NCBI RefSeq assembly: GCF_000615845.1
Contig: NZ_BAML01000001.1
Location: 1 to 64,000 of the forward strand
From: Ligilactobacillus hayakitensis DSM 18933 = JCM 14209
Lineage (GTDB): Bacteria > Bacillota > Bacilli > Lactobacillales > Lactobacillaceae
Length of the DNA: 64,000 bases
Direction of reading: 5' to 3'
Shown here: positions 42,603 through 51,329 of the stretch, one piece after another
Layout of the letters: each line of letters opens with the position of its first letter
How positions within the stretch are numbered: position 1 is the stretch's first letter
Notes under the pieces: model-generated
Seen by the model: only the letters and a program-made list of their open reading frames with translations
Databases searched by the model: none
What the model was told of the DNA's origin: nothing
Translations under genes and position numbers: made by a program

Positions 42603-43280
42603 ATGAATTTAGCAAAAACTTATTCAGAAAAATATTTAATTGATAAAATTAATAAATTTGGTGCTGAGACATTAACTGAACAAGAGTTATTGGATACAGT
42701 ATTAAGCGTCAAATTAGCAAAAACATTTACGAAGCAGGTTATTCGAACATATTTTAGCGAGCATAAAACGGTTGGCGATTTAAAATATATGAATAATGAT
42801 GATTTGCTAAGGATTTTTAAAACACCTGATCGCTTAGCGATTGTAAAAGCAATGCGTGAATTTTCAAACAGATACAAGAAATCTGATAATGTTATCTTAG
42901 GCCAAGTGTTATCGAGTGAATTGGTAGGTAGATATTTGGTTGAAAAAATTGGAAATTATAAGCAGGAAGTCCTAGTTTGCTTATGTTTGGATACAAAAAA
43001 TCAAATATTAAATGAAAAAATAATTTTTAAAGGCACATTAAATTCAGCAACTGTACATCCCCGTGAAATATTTAAGCATGCATTGAATTACAGTTGTGCT
43101 AGAATATTAGTAGTACATAATCATCCAAGTGGAAATGTACAACCTTCCCAAAATGATTTGAATCTAACAAAAAGATTAATTGCGGCAGGAAAGATTATTG
43201 GGATTGAAGTAATTGATCATATTATTGTTGGAAAAGAATCTTATTTAAGTTTGGCGGAAGAAAGAATAGTAGAATTTTGA
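42603..43280 (+). CDS. radC: RadC family JAB/MPN+ protein
   Basis: A 225-residue protein with the JAMM metal motif [14 protein letters not shown] (about 173-186), preceded by a helical N-terminal region in place of the helix-hairpin-helix seen in long RadC forms. In spite of the name, a role in repair is unproven; the family is best described as JAB-domain proteins of unclear substrate. GAGGTGAT precedes the ATG. Only 8 bases separate it from the csp gene. Confidence 0.9.
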   Translation: MNLAKTYSEKYLIDKINKFGAETLTEQELLDTVLSVKLAKTFTKQVIRTYFSEHKTVGDLKYMNNDDLLRIFKTPDRLAIVKAMREFSNRYKKSDNVILGQVLSSELVGRYLVEKIGNYKQEVLVCLCLDTKNQILNEKIIFKGTLNSATVHPREIFKHALNYSCARILVVHNHPSGNVQPSQNDLNLTKRLIAAGKIIGIEVIDHIIVGKESYLSLAEERIVEF

Positions 43281-43288
43281 GGTACGAT

Positions 43289-43492
43289 ATGTTAGGAACA
43301 GTTCATAAATTTAATAAAGAAAAAGGGTTTGGATTTATTACTCCAGATGGCAAAAAAGATGATGTCTTTGTGCATTTTACAGCTGTAATGACACCAGGAT
43401 TCAAAACATTGGTCCCAGGACAAAAAGTTTCATTTGTTCTAATTGAAGGAATGAAGGGCTTTCAAGCTGCAAATGTTGAAGTGTTAGATTAA
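43289..43492 (+). CDS. Cold-shock protein (CspA family)
   Basis: A 67-residue single-domain RNA chaperone. RNP1 KGFGFI and RNP2 VFVHF are intact. It begins [16 protein letters not shown], with Leu-Gly-Thr in place of the usual Met-x-Gly-Thr spacing, otherwise ordinary. The start ATG 43289 lies 5 bases after GAGGT, and the preceding bases are the end of radC, so translation may be coupled. Confidence 0.92.
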   Translation: MLGTVHKFNKEKGFGFITPDGKKDDVFVHFTAVMTPGFKTLVPGQKVSFVLIEGMKGFQAANVEVLD

Positions 43493-43544
43493 TAAAATTA
43501 TAAATATTTATTCAATATTTATTATAAAAGATACGTAGTAAATA

Positions 43545-43553
43545 TGATATAAT
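43545..43553 (+). promoter_or_regulatory. mreB: Extended -10 of the mreB promoter
   Basis: TGa-TATAAT at 43545-43553, 49 bases before mreB. No good -35 is visible, as expected where an extended -10 compensates. Confidence 0.6.
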
Positions 43554-43601
43554 CAAAGCATGAGAGTATGCCCGTATGGGTTGTAGAAGGGAAGAAATAG
43601 A

Positions 43602-44606
43602 GTGTTCGGAATTGGAACTAAAAATATTGGAATTGATTTAGGGACAGCTAATACAATCGTTTATGAAGAAGGTAAGGGAATTGTATTACGTGAACCATCT
43701 GTTGTAGCAAAAAATACTAAAACAGGTGAAGTTGTTTCTGTAGGTTCAGAAGCTAGAGACATGATTGGTCGTACACCTGGTAGCATAAAAGCAATCCGTC
43801 CAATGAAAGATGGAGTTATTGCAGACTATGATACAACTGTTTCAATGATGCAATATTATATTGAAAAAGCGTTAGGCAATAAAGCAAATAAACCATATGT
43901 CATGGTATGTGTCCCAAGTGGTGTCACTGAAGTTGAAAAAAGAGCTGTTATTGATGCTACTCGAGTAGCTGGGGCCCGTGATGCTTACACAATTGAAGAA
44001 CCTTTTGCAGCAGCAATTGGTGCGGGACTTCCAGTTATGGATCCAACAGGAAATATGGTAGTTGATATTGGTGGGGGAACTACTGATGTTGCGACAATTT
44101 CTTTAGGAGGAATTGTATCAAGTCGATCAATTAGAATGGCCGGAGATAAAATTGATGAAGCAATTATTTCTTACGTGCGTAATAACTTCAATTTATTAAT
44201 CGGTGAAAGAACTGCTGAACAATTAAAAATCGATGTTGCATCAGCTTCAGTAGAAGCAGCTAAAGATATTGAAAGTCAAAGTATTCGGGGGAGAGATTTA
44301 GTTTCAGGTTTACCGCAAACAGTAGAGATTAAAGCTGTTGATGTTGCTGAAGCTATTCAAGAAGTTGTACAAGAAATTATTGTTGCGATTAAAGAAACAT
44401 TAGAAGAAACATCTCCTGAAATTGCGGCTGACGTAATTGATCACGGAATCGTCTTAACAGGTGGCGGAGCACTATTACGCCATTTGCCAGAAGTTATTTC
44501 CGAAGCCACAAAAGTTCCGGTATTTGTTGCATCAGAACCGCTAGATTGTGTAGCTATTGGTACTGGTGAATCATTAAAGAGCATTGAGGTTATGAAAGAT
44601 AAATAA
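43602..44606 (+). CDS. mreB: Rod-shape determining actin MreB
   Basis: A 334-residue actin-fold ATPase that positions side-wall synthesis. [12 protein letters not shown] (phosphate 1), [12 protein letters not shown] (phosphate 2) and [12 protein letters not shown] (adenosine) are intact. The start is GTG 43602, shortly after GAAGGGAAG. It heads the mreB-mreC-mreD-minC-minD set, although a possible terminator separates it from mreC. RodZ, its membrane partner, is encoded at 6641. Confidence 0.97.
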   Translation: MFGIGTKNIGIDLGTANTIVYEEGKGIVLREPSVVAKNTKTGEVVSVGSEARDMIGRTPGSIKAIRPMKDGVIADYDTTVSMMQYYIEKALGNKANKPYVMVCVPSGVTEVEKRAVIDATRVAGARDAYTIEEPFAAAIGAGLPVMDPTGNMVVDIGGGTTDVATISLGGIVSSRSIRMAGDKIDEAIISYVRNNFNLLIGERTAEQLKIDVASASVEAAKDIESQSIRGRDLVSGLPQTVEIKAVDVAEAIQEVVQEIIVAIKETLEETSPEIAADVIDHGIVLTGGGALLRHLPEVISEATKVPVFVASEPLDCVAIGTGESLKSIEVMKDK

Positions 44607-44621
44607 CTAACTAAGTAGATG

Positions 44622-44682
44622 AAGTCGAATCGATTTGGAGAATTTTGATACTTATCCTCCTAAAATGGATACGACTTTTTTT
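44622..44682 (+). terminator. Possible terminator/attenuator between mreB and mreC
   Basis: Long interrupted stem: AAGTCG / CGACTT outside and GGAG / CTCC inside, followed by seven T. The inner pairing is imperfect, so partial read-through to mreCD is likely. Confidence 0.55.
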
Positions 44683-44715
44683 AATGTTCGAAAAAAAGCA
44701 TAAGGAGTAGTAAAA

Positions 44716-45570
44716 ATGCAAAAGTTTTTTTTAAACAAAAGATTAGTTTATATACTAATTATTTTGATTATTGGATTTTTAATGACTTCTTTTTCGATTG
44801 CAGTAAGAAATAATCGCCAAACTCCAACGTTTATTCAACAATTTGGAAATGATGCTTCTGGGATGGTAGACCGGTTAGTAGCATATCCAATGGCAGGGGC
44901 TAAAAATACAGTTGGTTCTTTTGGGGATTTGTTGAATACTTACAAAGAAAACAGACAATTGAAAGAACAAGTTGAAAATATTGCAGAAAAAGATGCTGAA
45001 AATCAAACTTTAAGAAAAGAAAATCAACAATTAAAGGCACAATTAAAATTAAGTAAAAGTTTAACCGATTATACTAAGGTAAATGCGTATGTGTTAACTC
45101 GAACACCATCTACATGGCAAAATCAAGTTGTGATAAATAAAGGTTCGCTTGTAGGCGTTACAAAGGGCGCAGCAGTTTTATCTCGTAAAGGTTTAGTTGG
45201 TAGAGTAGCAGAAGTCAACAAGACTAATAGCAAGGTTGAGTTGATTTCGACTAGTAACGATTCAGCCAACCGCTTTGCAGTTCAAGTAACAAGTGAGGAT
45301 CAAACAGTTGTAAATGGATTGATTACTGATTTTGACACTAATTCTGGTGAATTAGTAATGGGACAAGTAACATCTAAGAAAAAAATAAAGAAGGGTTCAA
45401 AGGTGGTTACTTCAGGAATGGGTGGTAAAACACCTAAAGGGCTCTTAATCGGGAACGTTGAAAAAGTTTCAGATGATGATTACGGCTTGCCTTCCAAAAT
45501 ATATATTAAACCAGCTGCCGATTTAGATGATTTAAGTTTTGTGACAGTAATCCAAAGAAATGATGATTAG
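44716..45570 (+). CDS. mreC: Rod-shape determining protein MreC
   Basis: A 284-residue bitopic protein: short cytoplasmic start, one membrane helix (about 11-29), a coiled coil (about 75-115, rich in Gln/Lys/Glu), then the two beta-barrel MreC domain with VINKGSLVGVTKGAAVLS and GLLIGNVEKV. It scaffolds PBP2-type transpeptidases outside the membrane. TAAGGAG precedes the ATG, and mreD begins 6 bases after the stop. Confidence 0.94.
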   Translation: MQKFFLNKRLVYILIILIIGFLMTSFSIAVRNNRQTPTFIQQFGNDASGMVDRLVAYPMAGAKNTVGSFGDLLNTYKENRQLKEQVENIAEKDAENQTLRKENQQLKAQLKLSKSLTDYTKVNAYVLTRTPSTWQNQVVINKGSLVGVTKGAAVLSRKGLVGRVAEVNKTNSKVELISTSNDSANRFAVQVTSEDQTVVNGLITDFDTNSGELVMGQVTSKKKIKKGSKVVTSGMGGKTPKGLLIGNVEKVSDDDYGLPSKIYIKPAADLDDLSFVTVIQRNDD

Positions 45571-45576
45571 GAGATA

Positions 45577-46095
45577 ATGTGGATGAATTTAGAAAAAATA
45601 TCATATTTATTTCCAATTGGCTTAATTATTTCAGTTTTTTTAGACGGAAGTTTAACGCAGATGTTTGCTCCTCATTTTTTTACTAATCTTACTTCTGTTG
45701 AAAGTCGCCTTATGTTGTTATGGTTAGTGATGGCAATTTGTTATGGAAATGTTGAACGAATTTATTTGTGGAGTATTGTTGCAGGTATCATTTACGACTT
45801 GTATTATACAGGTATTTTGGGCGTCTTCACGCTTATATTACCGTTAATGGTTTATATTACCCAAGAAATTTTTAAATATTTTACACGCTCATTTCTTGTG
45901 GTATTATTAATATATTTGATAGATATAACGGTGTTAACATTGTTAGATTACTGGGCTAATTCAATATTAGGATTTACAAGTGAACCGTTAACAATGCTAA
46001 TCGGAAGAACATTGGGTCCAACTTTGGCGTATAATTTAGCATGGTTTGTTGTTTTGTTTATTCCAATATCAAGTTTTTATCGAGAAGAATTTTAA
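45577..46095 (+). CDS. mreD: Rod-shape determining membrane protein MreD
   Basis: A 172-residue protein with about five membrane helices and few charged residues, as usual for MreD. The start may be ATG 45577 or ATG 45583; AGGAG at 45568-45572 suits the second better (10 bases). The position between mreC and minC is the strongest evidence for the assignment. Confidence 0.88.
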   Translation: MWMNLEKISYLFPIGLIISVFLDGSLTQMFAPHFFTNLTSVESRLMLLWLVMAICYGNVERIYLWSIVAGIIYDLYYTGILGVFTLILPLMVYITQEIFKYFTRSFLVVLLIYLIDITVLTLLDYWANSILGFTSEPLTMLIGRTLGPTLAYNLAWFVVLFIPISSFYREEF

Positions 46096-46112
46096 TGTTG
46101 AGGTGAAATGCT

Positions 46113-46784
46113 GTGAGTGCAATTGTATTAAAGGGTTATAAAGAAGGTTATGAAATCGAATTAAAGCAAGAAGCTTCATTCAAAGATATAACTAAAGAGC
46201 TCGAAGAATTAATAGATAAGTTAAAGCAAGAAAAGAAAATTGAAGAAAAAGATAGCATTTCTTTCGATGTTAAAACGGGAAAACGATTGCTAAGTGATGA
46301 ACAATGTCAAAAAATTGAAAAGATTATAACTAAATACGAAAACTTTACCATACATCGCATTATTTCCGATGTAGTTGAAATGAAAGATGCGATGGAATTA
46401 ATCCAAAATAAAAGTGTCCACATTGTTGGAGATGTTATCAGAAATGGGCAAGTGAAGACAGTTAACGGAGATTTATTGTTTTTAGGTGATGTTCATCAAG
46501 GTGGAATTTTAAGAGCGACCGGAAATATTTATAGTTTAGGTAATATTCACGGAATTATCCATGCGGGATTTGATAGTAATATTACATCTGTAATTGTTGG
46601 GAATATTAAAGGAGCTCAACAACTTAGAATTGGTGATTTAGTTGATATCGTTGACGAAGAAAAAGTTACTGCTTCAAGTGAAACTATTGTATATGTAAAT
46701 GAGTTACATGCACTTGAATTTGAGACTTTAGATAAATTAAAAATTTTACGACCAAAAATATTTAATCAGGTAGGAGGAATTTAA
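46113..46784 (+). CDS. minC: Septum-site determining protein MinC
   Basis: A 223-residue FtsZ-assembly inhibitor. The C-terminal beta-helix domain starts near 112 and shows HIVGDVIRNGQVKTVNGD and YSLGNIHGIIHAG, the family's MinD-binding surface with RNGQ. The start is GTG with GAGGTG upstream. It is followed by minD after 2 bases. With DivIVA (63016) in the window, polar control may follow the Bacillus type, though no MinJ is seen. Confidence 0.93.
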   Translation: MSAIVLKGYKEGYEIELKQEASFKDITKELEELIDKLKQEKKIEEKDSISFDVKTGKRLLSDEQCQKIEKIITKYENFTIHRIISDVVEMKDAMELIQNKSVHIVGDVIRNGQVKTVNGDLLFLGDVHQGGILRATGNIYSLGNIHGIIHAGFDSNITSVIVGNIKGAQQLRIGDLVDIVDEEKVTASSETIVYVNELHALEFETLDKLKILRPKIFNQVGGI

Positions 46785-46786
46785 AT

Positions 46787-47590
46787 ATGGGAAAAGCGAT
46801 TGTTATTACATCCGGTAAAGGTGGCGTAGGTAAAACTACGACTAGTGCCAATCTTGGGACAGCTCTTGCTTTGATGGGGAAAAGAGTCTGCCTTGTTGAT
46901 TTAGATATTGGTTTAAGAAATCTTGACGTTGTCTTAGGATTAGACAACCGAATTATTTACAATATTGTAGATGTAGCAGAAGGGACAGCTAAATTACACC
47001 AAGCTTTAATTAAAGATAAGCGTTTTGATGATAATTTATATCTTTTACCTGCGGCACAAAATACTGATAAATCAGCGGTAGAACCTGATGAAGTAAAAGA
47101 AATTGTTGACGAACTAAAAGCAGATTTTGATTATGTTCTTTTAGATTGTCCAGCTGGAATTGAGCAAGGTTTTGCTAATGCTGTAGCAGGGGCAGATGAA
47201 GCAATTGTTGTTTCAACGCCTGAAATTTCATCAGTTCGCGATGCCGACCGAGTAGTTGGATTATTAGAACAACAAGATTTGGATCAACCACCAATGTTAG
47301 TAATTTCAAGAATTCGTCGTCAAATGATGAACGATGGAGATATGATGGATGTTGATGATATCACGCGTCACTTATCGATTAAATTAATTGGGATTGTATT
47401 TGATGATGATGCAGTAATTGCATATTCAAATAAAGGGGAACCGGTTGTTTTAAATGAAAAGAATGCAGCTTCTAGAGGATATCGTAATATTGCACGTCGC
47501 CTAGAAGGAGAAACCGTACCTTTGATGACAATTAAACAAGAAAAACAAAGTGGTTTCTTTGGTAAAATCTTCAAGTGGTTTAATAAATAA
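46787..47590 (+). CDS. minD: Septum-site determining ATPase MinD
   Basis: A 267-residue ParA-like ATPase with the deviant Walker A GKGGVGKTT (about 10-18), switch I VDLDIGLRNLD and Walker B LLDCPAGIE. The C-terminal amphipathic helix SGFFGKIFKWFNK is the membrane-targeting sequence, intact. It recruits MinC to the membrane. AGGAGG precedes the ATG. It ends the mreBCD-minCD group, and a T-box leader follows. Confidence 0.97.
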   Translation: MGKAIVITSGKGGVGKTTTSANLGTALALMGKRVCLVDLDIGLRNLDVVLGLDNRIIYNIVDVAEGTAKLHQALIKDKRFDDNLYLLPAAQNTDKSAVEPDEVKEIVDELKADFDYVLLDCPAGIEQGFANAVAGADEAIVVSTPEISSVRDADRVVGLLEQQDLDQPPMLVISRIRRQMMNDGDMMDVDDITRHLSIKLIGIVFDDDAVIAYSNKGEPVVLNEKNAASRGYRNIARRLEGETVPLMTIKQEKQSGFFGKIFKWFNK

Positions 47591-47592
47591 AC

Positions 47593-47621
47593 TTGACACT
47601 ATAAAAAAAGTAGTGTTTAAT
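47593..47621 (+). promoter_or_regulatory. Probable promoter of the T-box amino-acid transporter operon
   Basis: TTGACA (47593-47598), 17-base spacer, TTTAAT. A consensus TATAAT also lies at 47625, but without a -35 at the right distance. Confidence 0.5.
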
Positions 47622-47635
47622 TAATATAATTAAAA

Positions 47636-47897
47636 GCAATGATTGGAAGAGTAAGTAAGGTTAAAGATTAAAGAGAGCATCTTAATATGCTGTAATAAGA
47701 TGTATCTTTCCTTTCCGAACCACATCCATGAGCTAGTATATCGAACTTAAGTAGGTATATTCGGGTAGTTTCGTTAGCAACGTGAGTTATAAACTCAATG
47801 AGGTTATTTCTGCGAAGAAATAACAAAGATGAGGTGGAACCGTACTTACTATCAGTGCCCTCTTAGATTATTTTTATAATCTAAGAGGCTTTTTTAT
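47636..47897 (+). promoter_or_regulatory. T-box leader of an amino-acid ABC transporter operon
   Basis: This leader fills the 328-base gap between minD and the permease gene. Stem I carries GAGTAAG and the AGAGAGCAT arm. The T-box GAGGTGGAACCG is at 47831-47842. The terminator is CCTCTTAGATTA / TAATCTAAGAGG (about 47859-47889) plus T6. On the right of the specifier loop, after an S-turn GAA, the sequence is CCACATCC. CAC (His) or ACC (Thr) could be the codon and I cannot choose safely. It shows that the transporter below is induced by shortage of one amino acid. Confidence 0.92.
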
Positions 47898-47918
47898 TTG
47901 AGAAAGGAGAAACTAGAT

Positions 47919-48560
47919 ATGCAATATATAGTAGAAGTGCTACCGTCCCTATTGAATGGGGCTAAAATAACACTAGAAGTGTTTATATGGACAATAATTG
48001 GATCTGTTCCTTTAGGATTAGTTGTTGGATTAGCAATGATGACCAATTTAAAAATCATAAAATATATCCTAAACTTTTATGTTTGGCTAATGCGAGGAAC
48101 ACCATTATTACTTCAATTAATTTTTGTATTTTATGGATTACCATTAGTTGGAATTACTTTAGAAAGATTTGATGCAGCACTATTTGCATTCATTTTAAAT
48201 TATGCCGCTTATTTTGCGGAAATTTTTCGTGGAGGGTTGCAATCGATTGATAAAGGTCAATATGAAAGTGCAAAAGTTTTGCGCTTAACATATTGGCAAA
48301 CAATTCGTAAAATTGTAGCGCCGCAAGTCTTTAAGATTGTACTTCCATCAATTGGAAATGAAGTTATTAACTTAGTTAAAGATTCTAGTTTAGTTTATGT
48401 AATTGGATTAGGAGATTTACTTCGTGCCGGTAATGTTGCGACGAGTCGTGATGTGACGTTAGTACCACTCTTGATGGTTGCGGTAATTTATTTATTAATG
48501 ACTGCAATTTTAACTTACGGACTTAAGCGTTTAGAAAAATACTATAGTTATTGGAAATAG
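47919..48560 (+). CDS. Amino-acid ABC transporter permease
   Basis: A 213-residue HisM/GlnP-type permease with about five membrane helices and the EAA-loop region IDKGQYESAKVLRLTYWQTIRKIVAPQ (fragment about 112-137), which contacts the ATPase. ATG 47919 follows AAGGAG; earlier codons overlap that site. It is first in a three-gene operon (permease, ATPase, lipoprotein) under a T-box, so the substrate should be the amino acid read by that leader. Confidence 0.9.
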   Translation: MQYIVEVLPSLLNGAKITLEVFIWTIIGSVPLGLVVGLAMMTNLKIIKYILNFYVWLMRGTPLLLQLIFVFYGLPLVGITLERFDAALFAFILNYAAYFAEIFRGGLQSIDKGQYESAKVLRLTYWQTIRKIVAPQVFKIVLPSIGNEVINLVKDSSLVYVIGLGDLLRAGNVATSRDVTLVPLLMVAVIYLLMTAILTYGLKRLEKYYSYWK

Positions 48561-48572
48561 GAGGTTAGCAGG

Positions 48573-49211
48573 ATGTTAGAACTAAAGAATATTGTAAAAA
48601 AATTTAGCGATAAGGTTATTGTTAATCATCTTAATTTAGATGTAGCTGATGGTGAAATTTTATGTATCGTTGGTCAATCTGGTGGAGGAAAAACAACTTT
48701 ACTACGCTGTATTAGTGGTTTAGAAAAAATCGATGAAGGATCATTTATTGTAGATGGAAAAGAATTTGATCCGTATAAAAATGAAAATAATGATTCAGTA
48801 ATTGGAGTTGTTTTCCAAGATTACAATTTATTTCCACACTTAACGGTGCTTGATAATATAACATTGGCACCTCAAATGGCTTTGAAACAATCAAAGCAAG
48901 AGGCACAAAAAGAAGCTTTAAAATTACTTGATGGACTTGCTTTAGGCGATAAAGCAGATTTATATCCATATCAGCTATCGGGTGGTCAAAAACAACGTGT
49001 CGCAATTGCACGGGCATTGGCTATGAAACCTAAAATTTTATGCTATGATGAACCGACTTCAGCATTAGATCCAGCATTAACACAAACAGTAAAAAATATT
49101 ATTCTGGATTTGAAAAAAGAAGGAATGACACAAATTATTGTCACTCACGATATGAAGTTTGCCCAAGATGTGGCTGATAATATTCTGAAGGTAAAACCAT
49201 TAGAAAATTAA
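48573..49211 (+). CDS. Amino-acid ABC transporter ATPase
   Basis: A 212-residue ABC ATPase of the polar amino-acid (GlnQ/HisP) class. Walker A GQSGGGKTT (about 34-42), Q-loop VFQDYNLFPHLTV, signature LSGGQKQR, Walker B ILCYDEPTSALDP and the switch His in VTHDM are complete. It is somewhat short at the C-terminus against the usual 240. AGGAGG is upstream of the ATG. Its stop overlaps an ATG for the next frame. Confidence 0.95.
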   Translation: MLELKNIVKKFSDKVIVNHLNLDVADGEILCIVGQSGGGKTTLLRCISGLEKIDEGSFIVDGKEFDPYKNENNDSVIGVVFQDYNLFPHLTVLDNITLAPQMALKQSKQEAQKEALKLLDGLALGDKADLYPYQLSGGQKQRVAIARALAMKPKILCYDEPTSALDPALTQTVKNIILDLKKEGMTQIIVTHDMKFAQDVADNILKVKPLEN

Positions 49212-49228
49212 TGAGTGGAGTGAGTTTT

Positions 49229-50071
49229 TTGAAAAAATATTTAAAATTAGTATCATTGTTTTTTTTGGCTGTAATTTTTTTAACGGGATGTACTAATGTT
49301 AAACAAAAAGCCGCTACTGTAGATAAGTGGGATGAAATTGAAAAGAAAAAGAAAGTCACAATCGGACTTGATGATAGTTTTGTTCCGATGGGTTTTCGTG
49401 AAAAAAATGGGCAGTTAGTAGGTTTTGATATTGATTTAGCCCGCGCAGTATTTAATAAGTACGGAATTGACGTTGATTTTCAAACAATTGATTGGTCGAT
49501 GAAAGAAACTGAATTACGAAATGGCACAATTGATTTAATTTGGAATGGTTATACTATTAATGATGAAAGAAAAAAGACTGTAGCATTTAGTCAACCATAT
49601 TTAAAAAATCAACAGGTTCTTGTTACTAAAACAAGTTCAAAAATTGACGAACCTAAACAGATGAAAGGTAAAACATTAGGAATTCAAAGTGGATCTTCAG
49701 GGTATGAAGCTTTTGAATCACAACCTAAAATTTTAAAGGATTACATTAAAACTAATATTCAATATGATACCTTTAATAATGCTTTTTTAGATTTAAATGC
49801 TGGAAGAATTCAAGGTCTTTTAATTGATAGTGTTTATGCAGATTATTATATAGCTCATCAAAAAAATCCTAAAATGTATCGAGTGATATCAACTGGTTTT
49901 CAGAGTGAAGATTTTGCGGTAGGTATGAGAAAAGGTGACGTTACCTTGCAAAAAAAGATAGATATGGCTTTATCTGAGTTAGCTCGAAACGGAAAATTAA
50001 ATCAAATTAGTAAAAAATGGTTTGGAACATCTCAAAATATTCCAATGAAAAATTTAGAAAAAAATAAATAA
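49229..50071 (+). CDS. Amino-acid ABC transporter substrate-binding lipoprotein
   Basis: A 280-residue family 3 solute-binding protein. A short basic start and hydrophobic helix lead to the lipobox LTGC (Cys about residue 21), so it is tethered to the outer face of the membrane. VTIGLDDSFVPMGF and GFDIDLARAV are the typical ligand-pocket segments. I chose TTG 49229, 8 bases after GGAG, over ATG 49211, which lacks a site and delays the signal peptide. Confidence 0.92.
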   Translation: MKKYLKLVSLFFLAVIFLTGCTNVKQKAATVDKWDEIEKKKKVTIGLDDSFVPMGFREKNGQLVGFDIDLARAVFNKYGIDVDFQTIDWSMKETELRNGTIDLIWNGYTINDERKKTVAFSQPYLKNQQVLVTKTSSKIDEPKQMKGKTLGIQSGSSGYEAFESQPKILKDYIKTNIQYDTFNNAFLDLNAGRIQGLLIDSVYADYYIAHQKNPKMYRVISTGFQSEDFAVGMRKGDVTLQKKIDMALSELARNGKLNQISKKWFGTSQNIPMKNLEKNK

Positions 50072-50112
50072 AAAAGAGGCAAAGAAATGAAGATATTCTT
50101 TGCCTCTTTTTG
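50071..50112. terminator. Bidirectional terminator after the ABC transporter operon
   Basis: Stem AAAAAGAGGCAAAGAA / TTCTTTGCCTCTTTTT, usable in both directions by the transporter operon and the convergent small gene. Confidence 0.9.
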
Positions 50113-50114
50113 TT

Positions 50115-50237
50115 TTACATGAATGGAACGAGTGAACTTAAAACAACAGCGCCAACAGTAATGATTAACATTAACCAAACGATAACCATTGTAATTTTTT
50201 GAAATGTTGATTTTTTCTTTTTTTCATTTTTTGCCAT
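50115..50237 (-). CDS. DUF4044-like 40-residue membrane protein
   Basis: A very short minus-strand gene: ATG at 50237, TAA at 50115-50117, ribosome site AGGTG about 6 bases upstream. The product is Lys-rich at the start (MAKNEKKKKS) followed by one membrane helix and a short end VPFM. This matches small DUF4044 proteins of lactobacilli, which often lie near mraZ. The function is unknown. It converges on the transporter operon and is divergent from the DUF3397 gene. Confidence 0.7.
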   Translation of the reverse strand: MAKNEKKKKSTFQKITMVIVWLMLIITVGAVVLSSLVPFM

Positions 50238-50391
50238 ACATATCACCTGTATCTATTATAGTTATACATATTACTATATCTTTGATGTAATCAAATTGCA
50301 AGTTTCTCCAGTATTGAAATTAGAAATAGTGAATTTGATTAAAAATTATGATAGAGTTAATTTATAAATAATCTTGAAAAGGTGTCAATTG

Positions 50392-50751
50392 ATGATTAGT
50401 TTATTCCTACAAATTTTGCAACTTATATTTGCATTTATAGTGTTATCATTTTTTAAGGGGGCATTAAAAAAGTTTTGGCCTAAAGATTTACGAAAAAAAG
50501 ATTTGATGTCTATTTTATTACTTATTTTGATAAATAAATTATCCATTTCTATTTGGAAAATTTCAATCATCCCACATTTAATTTTTGTAATATCTATAAT
50601 TGGAATTATGATGACCCTATATTTAGCAAGAAAAAATGGAAACATCAAAATGAAGGAATTTTGGGTTAGATTACTGAGAATCACTGATTTAATAATAACT
50701 ATTGTATATATATTGTTATTTTTTCTTGCAATTTACAAATTATTTTCTTAA
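50392..50751 (+). CDS. DUF3397-like membrane protein
   Basis: A 119-residue protein with four hydrophobic segments and basic loops (KKFWPKDLRKKD). This size and the position just upstream of mraZ fit the DUF3397 family of Lactobacillales, of unknown function. The start ATG 50392 lies 8-9 bases after AAAGGTG; an earlier TTG overlaps that site. It has its own terminator at 50760. Confidence 0.72.
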   Translation: MISLFLQILQLIFAFIVLSFFKGALKKFWPKDLRKKDLMSILLLILINKLSISIWKISIIPHLIFVISIIGIMMTLYLARKNGNIKMKEFWVRLLRITDLIITIVYILLFFLAIYKLFS

Positions 50752-50759
50752 TAAAATTT

Positions 50760-50790
50760 ATCTCGCAATTTTTATTGCGGGATTTTTTTA
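50760..50790 (+). terminator. Terminator before the mraZ operon
   Basis: Stem ATCTCGCAAT-TTTT-ATTGCGGGAT followed by TTTTTT. Confidence 0.9.
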
Positions 50791-50805
50791 TATTTTTTTA
50801 AAAAA

Positions 50806-50851
50806 TGGGAATTGGTGGAGAAAGTGTGGTTTAAAGTGGGGGATTGTGGTA
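50806..50851 (+). promoter_or_regulatory. MraZ operator: five TGG repeats with a 10-11 base period
   Basis: TGG triplets begin at 50806, 50816, 50827, 50837 and 50847 (TGGGA, TGGAG, TGGTT, TGGGG, TGGTA). Two are embedded in AAAGTG(T/G)GG. MraZ of E. coli binds direct TGGGN repeats with a 10-base period, and mollicute MraZ binds AAAGTG-type repeats at the same spacing. The array sits just upstream of a TATTAT (50853) and about 40 bases before mraZ, so it should overlap the -35 and mediate autoregulation of the division cluster. Confidence 0.82.
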
Positions 50852-50888
50852 ATATTATTATTGAATAACATGTAGGTGGTGAAATCCT

Positions 50889-51320
50889 ATGTTCATGGGT
50901 GAATTTAGACATACAATTGACATTAAAGGACGCCTAATCATTCCTGCAAAATTTCGTGAAGAACTTGGTAAAACATTCATTATTACACGGGGGATGGATG
51001 GGTGTTTATTTGGTTATACTCAAGAAGATTGGATAGACCTACAAAATAAATTAAAGAAATTACCACTTACAAAAAAAGATGCACGAGCATTTGTTAGATT
51101 TCTTTATTCTGCAGCAGTTGTTTGTGAATTTGATAAGCAAGGAAGAGTTACAATTCCTAAAGCTTTGAGAGTTCACGGAAAATTAAATAAAAAATGTGTG
51201 ATTGTCGGAGTTTCAGATCGTTTTGAAATTTGGAGCGAGCAACGATGGGATGCATTTACAGATGACACAGAAGAAAATTTTGATGAAATTGCTGAAAATA
51301 TAATTGACTTTGATTTATAG
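50889..51320 (+). CDS. mraZ: Transcriptional regulator MraZ
   Basis: A 143-residue protein of two SpoVT/AbrB-like half-domains, each with the DxxGR signature: [13 protein letters not shown] (about 11-23) and [13 protein letters not shown] (about 83-95). It forms rings that bind repeat operators and regulates the dcw operon it heads. GGTGGTGA lies 6 bases before ATG 50889; ATG 50895 is an alternative but the MFMGEF start is family-typical. Confidence 0.96.
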   Translation: MFMGEFRHTIDIKGRLIIPAKFREELGKTFIITRGMDGCLFGYTQEDWIDLQNKLKKLPLTKKDARAFVRFLYSAAVVCEFDKQGRVTIPKALRVHGKLNKKCVIVGVSDRFEIWSEQRWDAFTDDTEENFDEIAENIIDFDL

Positions 51321-51329
51321 GAGAGAAAG

